NCBI GenBank assembly: GCA_017484235.1
Contig: JAFUTM010000273.1
Coordinates: forward strand, 1 to 21,351
Direction: 5' to 3'
DNA: 21,351 bases
Origin: Selenomonadaceae bacterium
Lineage (GTDB): Bacteria; Bacillota; Negativicutes; Selenomonadales; Selenomonadaceae
Made by a program: the position numbers and the translations under genes. The notes below the pieces were generated by a model, which saw nothing but the letters and a program-made list of their open reading frames with translations, searched no databases and was not told the DNA's origin. This document shows positions 14,718-21,351 of the stretch, in pieces. How positions within the stretch are numbered: position 1 is the first letter of the stretch; the number at the start of each line of letters is the position of its first letter.

Positions 14718-16154
14718 ATGATAACATTTCTAATTGCATTTGGATCATTAATTGTCGGTTATTTCATCTATGGCAGAATTATTGATGGAATATTTAAGCC
14801 GACAGATAATCCAACGCCAGCAATGACTAAGGCCGACGGCGTGGATTATATACCGCTGCCGACGTGGAAAGTTTTTTTGATTCAATTATTAAATATCGCA
14901 GGACTCGGACCGATATTCGGAGCACTTGGCGGTGCACTTTGGGGACCTGCCGTTTATTTCTGGATAGTGTTAGGTACAATTTTTGCCGGTGCTGTTCACG
15001 ATTATTTATCTGGAATGATTTCACTTCGCGAAGGCGGCAAGAGTATTTCTGAGATTGTCGGTATGCAGCTTGGTGATAGAATGCTTTCAGTTATGCGCGT
15101 CTTCACGGTTGTATTGTTAATCTTAGTCGGTGCAGTCTTTATGACAGGACCGGCAATGCTTTTAGCCAAAATCACCGGTCAGCAAATGCTCATCTGGCTG
15201 GCAGTAATTGCAATTTATTATTTCCTTGCAACGTTGCTGCCCATTGATACAGTCATTGCGAGATTATATCCAATCTTTGGCATATGCTTAATTATTATGG
15301 CATTTGGAATTATGTTTGGTATGCTCTTTGGCGTTGGCGGTCACGTTATGCCGGAAATGCAGCTTGCTAATTTATATCCAGCAGCAGATCCACTGCCAAT
15401 CTGGCCGCTTATGTTTATAACGGTTGCCTGCGGTGCAATTTCTGGTTTCCATTCCACTCAGTCACCGCTTATGGCAAGATGTTTAAAGTCTGAACGTTTA
15501 GCTCGTCCGGTCTTTTATGGCGCAATGGTTATGGAAGGTATGATTGCTCTTATCTGGGCAGCAGCAGGCGTTACTTTTTATGAATCAACTGGCGGATTAG
15601 CGGCAGCAATGGCGGCTGGCGGTCCTGGTGGTGCGGTCTATGAAATTTGTGTCGGTTTTATGGGCAGCGGTATTGGTGCAACTCTGGCCATGCTCGGCGT
15701 TGTTGCCTGTCCAATTTCGACTGGCGACACTGCACTTAGAGCAAGTCGTTTAATCATTTCCGACTGGTTTAAAATAAGTCAGGATACAACTCATAAACGT
15801 TTAAACCTTGCTATACCTATCATTACAATTGCCGTTATATTGACTCAGATTGATTTCAGTATCATTTGGCGTTACTTCTCGTGGCTCAATCAGACATTGG
15901 CGATGATAATTCTCTGGACTGGCACGGTTTACCTTTACAATATGAAACCAAACAGCAAGTCCTATTTCATTGCAATGATACCGGCGATTTTTATGTCAAT
16001 CGTAACCTTTACATACATCTTGCAAGCCAAAGAAGGTTTACAGCTTCCAACAATGATTACTTATCCATCAGGCTTAGCATTTGCATTATTCTGTTTAATT
16101 CTCTGTTTCAAAACGCGAATGAAACACAAAATGATAGACGGTCACTTGAATTAA
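14718..16154 (+). CDS. cstA: CstA-family transporter (carbon starvation protein A type)
   Basis: This 478-residue inner-membrane protein has about 12 hydrophobic segments. Family signatures are the N-terminal DGVDYIPLPTWKVFLIQLL, then IAGLGPIFGALGGALWGP and GAVHDYLSGMISLREGG, and in the middle CGAISGFHSTQSPLMARC. Characterised CstA/BtsT proteins import pyruvate or peptides under carbon limitation. Which substrate this one takes cannot be told. It is much shorter than the E. coli protein (about 700 residues) and matches the compact form known in Firmicutes. The ATG follows TAAGGA. The transcript appears monocistronic, with a strong promoter overlapped by a 12-bp inverted repeat and a terminator right after the stop. 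Confidence 0.93.
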   Translation: MITFLIAFGSLIVGYFIYGRIIDGIFKPTDNPTPAMTKADGVDYIPLPTWKVFLIQLLNIAGLGPIFGALGGALWGPAVYFWIVLGTIFAGAVHDYLSGMISLREGGKSISEIVGMQLGDRMLSVMRVFTVVLLILVGAVFMTGPAMLLAKITGQQMLIWLAVIAIYYFLATLLPIDTVIARLYPIFGICLIIMAFGIMFGMLFGVGGHVMPEMQLANLYPAADPLPIWPLMFITVACGAISGFHSTQSPLMARCLKSERLARPVFYGAMVMEGMIALIWAAAGVTFYESTGGLAAAMAAGGPGGAVYEICVGFMGSGIGATLAMLGVVACPISTGDTALRASRLIISDWFKISQDTTHKRLNLAIPIITIAVILTQIDFSIIWRYFSWLNQTLAMIILWTGTVYLYNMKPNSKSYFIAMIPAIFMSIVTFTYILQAKEGLQLPTMITYPSGLAFALFCLILCFKTRMKHKMIDGHLN

Positions 16155-16181
16155 ACTATGTTTAACAAAATACAAAAGTAA

Positions 16182-16220
16182 TGGCAGCAAAAATCATCAT
16201 TGCTGCCAAATTTTATATTT
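16182..16220 (+). terminator. Terminator of the CstA gene
   Basis: TGGCAGCA (16182-16189) pairs perfectly with TGCTGCCA (16201-16208), followed by AAATTTTATATTT. The T tract is interrupted but the stem is strong. Confidence 0.75.
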
Positions 16221-16228
16221 AAAAACTC

Positions 16229-16259
16229 TTGACAAATCGCATAGGAGAGAGGGTATAAT
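16229..16259 (+). promoter_or_regulatory. Promoter of the small secreted protein genes
   Basis: TTGACA (16229-16234) and TATAAT (16254-16259) are both perfect but are 19 bp apart, longer than ideal. They lie about 70 bp before the first ATG and follow the CstA terminator. Confidence 0.6.
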
Positions 16260-16329
16260 ATAATTATATTAGGTTTGCTTCAGATGATTTAATGGGAAAT
16301 ATGATTTTTATATTATTTGAGGTGATATT

Positions 16330-16677
16330 ATGATGAAACGAATTTTATTTTCAATGATGCTGGCAGTCACATTGATTTTTATTGGCAGCCAAACTAATCA
16401 GGCGCAGGCTTATTCTCAATATGTCGGCACATTTAGCGACGGGCACAATGCTTATCTAATAGTTGATACAATCAAAAAATTCAATGTTGGCAGGGCTGGT
16501 GCTTATGAGTGTACCGTCAGGGCCGTAAAAGGCAGCAGTTCTTTTTATATTTATTATCGTTTTGAAGCCGATGATAGAGGCTGGAATTACCGCAACTCTC
16601 AGGGCTTCAGTGGTTATGTAACTTCCAGGACACCGGTGACGCAAAATATTTTGACTTATATATTAAACGGTGTATGA
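16330..16677 (+). CDS. Small secreted protein, paralog A, unknown function
   Basis: This protein has 115 residues (114 if the second ATG is used), with GAGGTG upstream. Residues 1-27 form a clear Sec signal peptide: MMKR, a hydrophobic core, then AQA before YSQYVG. The mature part of about 88 residues starts YVGTFSDGHNAYLIVDTIKKF and includes FYIYYRFEADDRGWNYRNSQ and a GYV-TSRTPV tail. It has no Cys in the signal-peptide cleavage region, so it is not a lipoprotein. It is similar along its whole length to the next gene, so the two form a tandem family. I do not recognise the fold. It is presumably periplasmic or extracellular. Confidence 0.82.
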   Translation: MMKRILFSMMLAVTLIFIGSQTNQAQAYSQYVGTFSDGHNAYLIVDTIKKFNVGRAGAYECTVRAVKGSSSFYIYYRFEADDRGWNYRNSQGFSGYVTSRTPVTQNILTYILNGV

Positions 16678-16749
16678 AGCGGAAGATGATTTTTGATTAA
16701 AAATATTTAATATTCAATAATAATAATATTTAACAATGAGGTGAATGTT

Positions 16750-17109
16750 ATGAAACACATTATTATGGCAGCTCTGCTTGGATTAGCGATTATTGTTAGT
16801 CAAACTGCAATGAGTCCGCAAGCTTATGCACAAGACGTGTATGTCGGAACTTCTAACACGACCGGGCGTGATTGTTATCTGATGACTGAGACTATCAAAA
16901 GTTACAGGAAAAGTGCGCACGGCATGAATTATGACGCAACTCTAAAAATGGTTCGACGTTCGGATGGGAATGTACAGTACCTTTACTACACATTTTATGA
17001 AGCCCCACATCCCTACTTCTGGAACTCGCAAGGTTATGAAGGCGTTGCCGACCAATATAAAACACCTATTGAATGGAATATGTTTTGGGCAATTCAAGAT
17101 TATCTGTAA
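16750..17109 (+). CDS. Small secreted protein, paralog B, unknown function
   Basis: This 119-residue protein is read from the ATG at 16750, 6 bp after GAGGTG. The GTG at 16741 overlaps that site and is rejected as the start. A signal peptide of about 27 residues ends in AYA before QDVYVG. The mature part shares YVGT, CYLMTETIKSY (paralog A: AYLIVDTIKKF), the spaced aromatic YLYYTFYE (YIYYRFEA), WNSQGYEG (YRNSQGFSG) and a TP-rich tail with paralog A. Identity is modest, so this is an old duplication with shared selection on the aromatic/NSQG pattern. The genes are 72 bp apart with no terminator between them and are probably co-transcribed. Function unknown. Confidence 0.8.
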   Translation: MKHIIMAALLGLAIIVSQTAMSPQAYAQDVYVGTSNTTGRDCYLMTETIKSYRKSAHGMNYDATLKMVRRSDGNVQYLYYTFYEAPHPYFWNSQGYEGVADQYKTPIEWNMFWAIQDYL

Positions 17110-17156
17110 TGAGAATTTTATAAACATTGAAGAAAAATTTTAAGGAGGTTTTGCAA

Positions 17157-17500
17157 ATAAAAAAAATCATTATGACGATGTTAATGGTCCTTGCAATGAC
17201 AACTGCCGTATTCGCCGCTCCTGCTGCACAGTCAAACATTGATTATGAATTTGTTCCACTTGCATATGACAGTTACGATTCATCTGATTTTAGAGGCAAA
17301 GCCGATTATTATGTGATAGTAAATTGTCGTCAATGGGTAATAGACCATCAGTTTATGGTGACGATTTAGCACATATTCCACTTGGCACAAAAGTTTTGGT
17401 TTCTGATATTCAAAGCCGCAATGGATTTTTGCCGGTTCAGTATGGCAGCCTTAAAGGCTACGTATTAGAAAAGTATCTGAAATTCGTAAGTATGTCATAA
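17157..17500 (+). pseudogene. Secreted bacterial SH3-domain protein gene, start codon lost and frameshifted
   Basis: AAGGAGG (17142-17148) is followed 8 bp later by ATA AAA AAA ATC ATT, which reads KKIIMTMLMVLAMTTAVFA, a textbook signal peptide whose first codon should be ATG. The first in-frame ATG (17172) is 23 bp from the ribosome binding site. The mature frame runs IDYEFVPLAYDSYDSSDF to YVIVNCR at 17330, then goes out of frame and stops at 17367-17369. The -1 frame from 17330 continues SMGNRPSVYGDDLAHIPLG and ends FVSMS at TAA 17498-17500. NCRSMGNRPSVYG..L..IPLGTKV is the RT-loop core of a bacterial SH3 domain. One lost T in CGTTCA would explain it. Such proteins usually act at the cell wall or periplasm. 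Now probably inactive. Confidence 0.75.
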
Positions 17501-17527
17501 TAATATTTTAGATAACTTAATAATAAA

Positions 17528-17565
17528 AAATGCACGCTCATTATCGGAACGTGCATTTATTTTTT
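17528..17565. terminator. Bidirectional terminator between the SH3 gene and serS
   Basis: AAATGCACG (17528-17536) pairs with CGTGCATTT (17550-17558). There are A runs before it and a T run after it, so it can end transcripts from both sides. The flanking genes converge here. Confidence 0.85.
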
Positions 17566-17587
17566 GTGTTTAATTTTTAAATTTTAA

Positions 17588-18868
17588 TTAAGCATTAGCA
17601 GTTATCTTTTCAACACCGCTCATATATGGAATCAACGCCTTTGGAATCAAAACGCTGCCATCTTCCTGCTGATAATTTTCCAAAATCGCTGCAACTGTAC
17701 GACCAACCGCAATGCCGGAACCATTAAGCGTGTGTACAAATTCCGGCTTTGATTTAGCGTCGCGACGGAACTTAATATTGGCTCGTCTCGCCTGATAATC
17801 GAGACAGTTGGAACAGGACGAAATCTCACGATATTTATTTTGAGCCGGCATCCAAACTTCAATGTCATAAGTCTTTGCTGACGTAAAGCTCATATCACCA
17901 GTGCAGAGCAGAATCACACGGTATGGAATTTCTAAAATTTTAAGCACATCTTCAGCCGCCTCAACCATTGTTTCAAGTTCTGCCCAAGATTCTTCTGGCT
18001 TAGTAAATTTAATTAATTCCACTTTGTTAAATTGGTGCTGGCGAATTAATCCACGTGAGTCACGACCGGCAGCACCGGCTTCTGCTCTGAAGCAAGCGGT
18101 ATAGCAGCTGTAATATTCTGGAAGCTGCGCGGCACTGAGTATCTCGTCGCGATGATAATTAGTCGTTGGCACTTCGGCAGTTGGTACAAGATAATAATCA
18201 AGTCCTTCTAATTTAAACATATCTTCTGCAAACTTTGGAAGCTGTCCAGTACCTATCATACTGTCGCGATTGACTATGTATGGCGCAAGCATTTCAGTAT
18301 AGCCGTGTTTATTGGCGTGCAGATCCATCATAAAATTAATGCAGGCACGCTCCAGTCGCGCACCAAGTCCTTTGTAAAAGGTAAACCGCGCACCGGTGAC
18401 CTTTGCCGCACGGTCAGCGTCTAAAATCTGAAGTGATTCGCCAATATCCCAATGCGCCTTTGGCTCGAAAGTGAACTTACGCGGCTCGCCGTGCCGACGA
18501 ATTTCTGGATTTTCAGTGTCATCTTTACCAATCGGAACATCATCTTTTGGCATATTCGGAATATGGAGCAGAATATCACGGAGTTCTGCCTCAACGCTGC
18601 GAAGATTATTGTCAAGCTCGCTGATTTTATTGCCGACTTCACGCATCTCAGCTGAGATAGCAGTTGTATCTTCGCCGGCTTTTTTCATTGCGCCGATCTG
18701 CTTGGAAACGGAATTGCGTTTATTTTTGAGCTGCTCCGTCTCACTCAAAATGTCGCGGCGTTTGCGTTCAAGTTCAGTGAAGCCGTCCAAATTAAGTGAA
18801 TTGTTGCGATTTTTAAGCATCGTTTTAACTAAGTCCAAATTGTCTCGCACAAATTTAATATCTAACAT
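17588..18868 (-). CDS. serS: Seryl-tRNA synthetase
   Basis: This 426-residue class II synthetase charges tRNA-Ser, and tRNA-Sec where present. The N-terminal long coiled-coil arm, about residues 25-100, has the heptad-like pattern LERKRRDILSETEQLKNKRN and binds the long variable arm of the tRNA. The catalytic core shows motif 2 in CFRAEAGAAGRDSRGLIRQHQF and motif 3 in NGSGIAVGRTVAAILENYQ. The length is standard. The start is the ATG at 18868, with GGAGG 8 bp upstream giving MLDIKFVRDNLD, the canonical N-terminus. A TTG at 18883 lies at the ribosome binding site itself and is rejected. A promoter at 18905-18933 overlaps the end of the upstream ATPase gene. I see no T-box leader. Confidence 0.97.
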   Translation of the reverse strand: MLDIKFVRDNLDLVKTMLKNRNNSLNLDGFTELERKRRDILSETEQLKNKRNSVSKQIGAMKKAGEDTTAISAEMREVGNKISELDNNLRSVEAELRDILLHIPNMPKDDVPIGKDDTENPEIRRHGEPRKFTFEPKAHWDIGESLQILDADRAAKVTGARFTFYKGLGARLERACINFMMDLHANKHGYTEMLAPYIVNRDSMIGTGQLPKFAEDMFKLEGLDYYLVPTAEVPTTNYHRDEILSAAQLPEYYSCYTACFRAEAGAAGRDSRGLIRQHQFNKVELIKFTKPEESWAELETMVEAAEDVLKILEIPYRVILLCTGDMSFTSAKTYDIEVWMPAQNKYREISSCSNCLDYQARRANIKFRRDAKSKPEFVHTLNGSGIAVGRTVAAILENYQQEDGSVLIPKALIPYMSGVEKITANA

Positions 18869-18904
18869 TAATAAAGCCTCCAATGATTGTTAATTCACTG
18901 ACCT

Positions 18905-18933
18905 ATTATAATATAATTTCTCATTTTTTCCAA
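18905..18933 (-). promoter_or_regulatory. Promoter of serS
   Basis: The minus strand has TTGGAA (18928-18933), a 17-bp spacer and TATAAT (18905-18910). The -35 lies inside the last codons of the RloC-like gene, so serS can be transcribed without it. Confidence 0.6.
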
Positions 18934-21137
18934 TACATATTTTTATTGCCAAAATTCATCATAGTGGTATAATGACTGCCATTACCGCTATTGTCAAAAA
19001 TTTGTCGGAAACAATCTTTATATTTATTTAAACTTGCCTCTTCAATTTCATCATATTCCTCACTATGCAGCCAGCCTAAAAATGAATCACACATAAGTTT
19101 ATCACGTTTACTTTTAAATAAATTAAGTATGTGTTCATCTCTGTCATCATTATTCGAAAACTTAAAACAATGCTCCAGTATACGCCGCATTGAGTTTTTA
19201 ATTGATATGATAGAATTAGAATCCTTAATCTCACACCATAACAGATTATAATATGTATTTATTGGATTATATCTTTCATAATTTGTGATATAAGATTTAT
19301 CGTGAGTTTTACGGATAATCCAATAATTAACATTATCATCAACCAAATTGGAGGAAGCCTCTTTAAATAAAAAGACATTATGTGTAAATAGAAATAACTG
19401 CTCAATATTACTAATATCATTTTGAACATCAGCTGCAAGCGTATTAATCATATTACTGACAACATTCAACATCGTGCTGTCTAAAGCGTTAATCGGATCG
19501 TCCAGCACGACGATTTTTTTATTAGAAATTTTATCAACTTCAAATGCGCCTTTGACAAGCTGCATAAAATATAAAAAAGTTATGAAAGTTATCTCACCGT
19601 CGCTCAGCGTATAATTTGCAAGCTGGCCGTCATTGCGTCTAATTTCGTATGAGTTCGTCTGAATATTTGAAGGCTCAATCTTAAAATTTGTAAATCCATA
19701 AGTCTGTAAAATCTGATTGATTGCATTTATTGAAGGCGTCACACCGGTAAGTGTTTCTTCCTGGTTTTTAATTACTTCATCAAGTTGATTAATTTGTTCT
19801 TTGAGATGTTCAATCTGGCTGTCGATTAGTGAAAGCTCAAAATGCATACGTTTGATATTTTTATGATAATCACTAATCATTTTTTCATTTTCAGTTAAAC
19901 AAAATGCCCAAAGGTCATCTCTCAATCTGCGGCTCTCCTTGTCCGCATCGTTGGCTAATTTATTATACCTTCTTATATTTTCATTTGCCGTTAATATACA
20001 ATTACAAATATCATCAATAATACTATTTGAATCATAAATATCAATTTTTCTGGAAGGCTCATTTTGTTTAGTTTCCATTAATTGCAAATTTTTATCAAAT
20101 GCATCAATGAGCAGTTGACAATCTTTGGCGAAGGATTCTTTATCAACTTTACCAACGGAAAAGATTTCTGAATTATTCATTACATTGTGAAGTTCATTAA
20201 TGACTATATCTTTACACTCTGAATAATCGGCAATGAGATTTTTAATCTTATCAATCTGATCTTTGTAATCACGATTAAAAAACAGCTCAAGCTTATGGCG
20301 GAATTCATCTGTAATGGTTTCCTGCTGACAAAACGGGCAGACGGTGCTGCCAGCATTAATATAGTCAATACCTTTACTCACCCAATCAGAATTGTCAAGT
20401 TCGTGTATTAACTTGCCAATATCAATATCTTTACTGCCAATCACAACTGTCTGCCAGACAGGATCAGAAATAATCATTGATATTTGATGTTTAACGCTGT
20501 ATATGTCCAAATCAATCGTATTACATCTTTTTAAATTATCCGAATATAAAATGGCGGCTCGCTCCTTGAGCTTAACCAGCGGCTGATATTCACCATTATT
20601 AGATTGAAAACGATTTATTAATTCATTTAAAAATTTATCTTTACTGCTGCGAACTCCGTAGAAAGCATCTTTAAAGTCATTTAAATATTTTTTAAGAATA
20701 CGCTGCCATACCGTATTTTTAAAATCTAAAGTTTTATCTTGGATATTTTGTTTTATACGATTACGAGCATCAATAGTCGCAATATATTTATTGTATATCT
20801 GTTCTCGTTTAGCTTTATTGGCGTCAATCATTTCTTGCTCAATTATGTTCGCTCTTCCAAGTGTGAATATACCTGGAATAGTGCTTTTAAAATTTGATTC
20901 AATAAATGAGCTGTTATAAACATATATATCCGATTTAAACTCCGTACTCCATTCCACATTGCAGCAAGCATATTCCATATCATATGTGTCATTACTGCAT
21001 ACTTGAAGATAATTACTAATAACGGACTTACCACTGCCATTAGCTCCATAAATAAAATTGATCTTTTTGCAATCGTCTAAATAGGCACCCTCGTTTTTAT
21101 AGGTTGCATATTCATTCATATATATTTTAGCTATCAT
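18921..21137 (-). CDS. RloC/PrrC-like AAA ATPase, candidate anticodon nuclease with zinc hook
   Basis: This 738-residue protein has an ABC/SMC-type head split by a long insert. The Walker A GANGSGKS is at 31-38, the ABC signature-like LSDGE at 511-515, Walker B IVVLDDP with NALD at 542-553, and the switch FTHN at 584-587. The insert carries CPFCQQ (Cys267, Cys270), a Rad50-like zinc hook, then a coiled coil (about 425-465). The C-terminus has R651-x3-E655 (RRILE) and a later His722 in NGSHYTT, matching the order of the Arg-Glu-His nuclease triad of PrrC and RloC. Known RloC cuts tRNA at the wobble position and appears to answer DNA damage or phage. The size, hook position and triad fit RloC well. 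No hsd restriction genes are in view. Nuclease activity is inferred. AGGTG lies 4 bp before the ATG. Confidence 0.83.
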   Translation of the reverse strand: MIAKIYMNEYATYKNEGAYLDDCKKINFIYGANGSGKSVISNYLQVCSNDTYDMEYACCNVEWSTEFKSDIYVYNSSFIESNFKSTIPGIFTLGRANIIEQEMIDANKAKREQIYNKYIATIDARNRIKQNIQDKTLDFKNTVWQRILKKYLNDFKDAFYGVRSSKDKFLNELINRFQSNNGEYQPLVKLKERAAILYSDNLKRCNTIDLDIYSVKHQISMIISDPVWQTVVIGSKDIDIGKLIHELDNSDWVSKGIDYINAGSTVCPFCQQETITDEFRHKLELFFNRDYKDQIDKIKNLIADYSECKDIVINELHNVMNNSEIFSVGKVDKESFAKDCQLLIDAFDKNLQLMETKQNEPSRKIDIYDSNSIIDDICNCILTANENIRRYNKLANDADKESRRLRDDLWAFCLTENEKMISDYHKNIKRMHFELSLIDSQIEHLKEQINQLDEVIKNQEETLTGVTPSINAINQILQTYGFTNFKIEPSNIQTNSYEIRRNDGQLANYTLSDGEITFITFLYFMQLVKGAFEVDKISNKKIVVLDDPINALDSTMLNVVSNMINTLAADVQNDISNIEQLFLFTHNVFLFKEASSNLVDDNVNYWIIRKTHDKSYITNYERYNPINTYYNLLWCEIKDSNSIISIKNSMRRILEHCFKFSNNDDRDEHILNLFKSKRDKLMCDSFLGWLHSEEYDEIEEASLNKYKDCFRQIFDNSGNGSHYTTMMNFGNKNMYWKK

Positions 21138-21174
21138 AGAACACCTTAATGTACTTATAAAATTATTATATAAT

Positions 21175-21200
21175 AAAAAGGAAGGAAGCAGTGTCCTTCC
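21175..21200 (-). terminator. Leftward terminator before the RloC-like gene
   Basis: On the minus strand GGAAGGA pairs with TCCTTCC (arms 21194-21200 and 21180-21186, 7-nt loop), followed by TTTTT (21175-21179). It ends a transcript coming from beyond the right edge, just before the RloC-like promoter region. Confidence 0.7.
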
Positions 21201-21211
21201 CGAAATTTAAG

Positions 21212-21351
21212 TCAACTACTCACGACCTAAAGAGGTCGGAGCTTGTCCATACCGACACCAGTCTTTACTGGACGCGAGGTTCAAACGCTAACGCTACCTC
21301 GTAGGTCAGACATCGTCGGGGGCTGACATCTCCCGTTTTGACCTGAGTTAA
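21212..21351. ncRNA. Densely folded block, candidate OMEGA (IscB/TnpB) RNA or IS200/IS605 end, cut by window edge
   Basis: Within about 140 bp several perfect stems lie in series: CTC-A-CGACCT/AGGTCG-GAG (21219-21241, AAAG loop), CCAGT/ACTGG (21258-21271), CGAGGT/ACCTCG (21275-21301, loop with AACGCT twice), and AGGTCA/TGACCT (21303-21344) around CGGG/CCCG. GC content is well above that of the surroundings. The edge hairpin next to TCAACTAC (TAGTTGAC on the minus strand), with a CTTTAG-type loop, resembles what I remember from ends of tnpB-type elements and from IscB-associated RNAs. On the plus strand it would precede an iscB gene; on the minus strand it would be the 3' end of a tnpB unit whose guide is the flank left of 21212. 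Orientation and family are not settled. Confidence 0.45.

Noticed and set aside
16741..16749. GTG at 16741 as the start of paralog B
   Set aside because: The GTG is part of the GAGGTG ribosome binding site. The ATG at 16750 has correct spacing and gives a standard signal peptide.
17127..17156. TTG at 17127 as the start of the SH3-domain protein
   Set aside because: The ribosome binding site lies downstream of it, and the added residues would spoil the signal peptide.
18869..18920. T-box or other leader regulating serS
   Set aside because: Only about 50 bp separate the ATPase gene from serS, and a simple promoter fits in that space. There is no room or sequence for a T-box.
21240..21351. Minus-strand open frames as the C-terminus of a TnpB protein
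   Set aside because: Two frames are open for about 20-30 codons from the edge, but neither gives residues I can match to a TnpB tail, and such lengths occur by chance. Kept only as part of the structured-element hypothesis.

Overview
The window reads as a chromosomal stretch of an AT-rich, Gram-negative-type Firmicute, most likely a member of the Negativicutes (inference). An LPS-type heptosyltransferase and a fucosylated-glycan operon sit beside Firmicute-style AGGAGG ribosome binding sites, frequent TTG starts, a PTS permease and low-GC promoters with good TTGACA/TATAAT boxes. No rRNA, tRNA or CRISPR array was seen.

Region 1 (1-7667, minus strand) is one surface-glycan operon read leftward from a strong promoter at 7638-7667. 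Its order is gmd, an alpha-1,2-fucosyltransferase (GT11), a GT11-GT2 fusion, a third GT11, fcl, a family 9 (heptosyl-type) glycosyltransferase and a large polytopic membrane protein that runs off the left edge. Gmd and Fcl make GDP-L-fucose and the GT11 enzymes spend it. The spacer between the first GT11 and the fusion holds what looks like the two ends of a deleted GT2 domain, so the 297-residue GT11 seems to be a fusion that lost its second half.

Region 2 (7694-10924) holds a PTS permease with the domain order IIA-IIB-IIC, with its own promoter and terminator, and a divergent acidic protein of unknown function.

Region 3 (10892-14543) is a leftward histidine kinase / response regulator / ABC-2 permease operon divergent from a small PepSY-domain gene. 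Between them lie overlapping promoters and four hexamers at 11-bp phasing, which look like an operator for the OmpR-type regulator. The kinase has an amber codon just after its natural start, and the PepSY gene has a frameshift near its start.

Region 4 (14642-17564) holds a CstA-type transporter with a perfect 12-bp inverted repeat over its -10 box, two small secreted paralogs, and a secreted SH3-domain gene with an ATA in place of its start codon and a -1 frameshift. The lesions in the kinase, PepSY and SH3 genes lie within about 4 kb, which means either local gene decay or base-calling errors.

Region 5 (17588-21351) holds serS, preceded by a RloC/PrrC-like ATPase with a zinc-hook CPFC and a candidate anticodon-nuclease triad. 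At the right edge a terminator pointing left is followed by a densely folded block that resembles an IS200/IS605-IscB/TnpB (OMEGA) transposon end or guide-RNA scaffold. It is cut by the window edge and is the best candidate for an uncharacterised system here, together with the RloC-like gene beside it.
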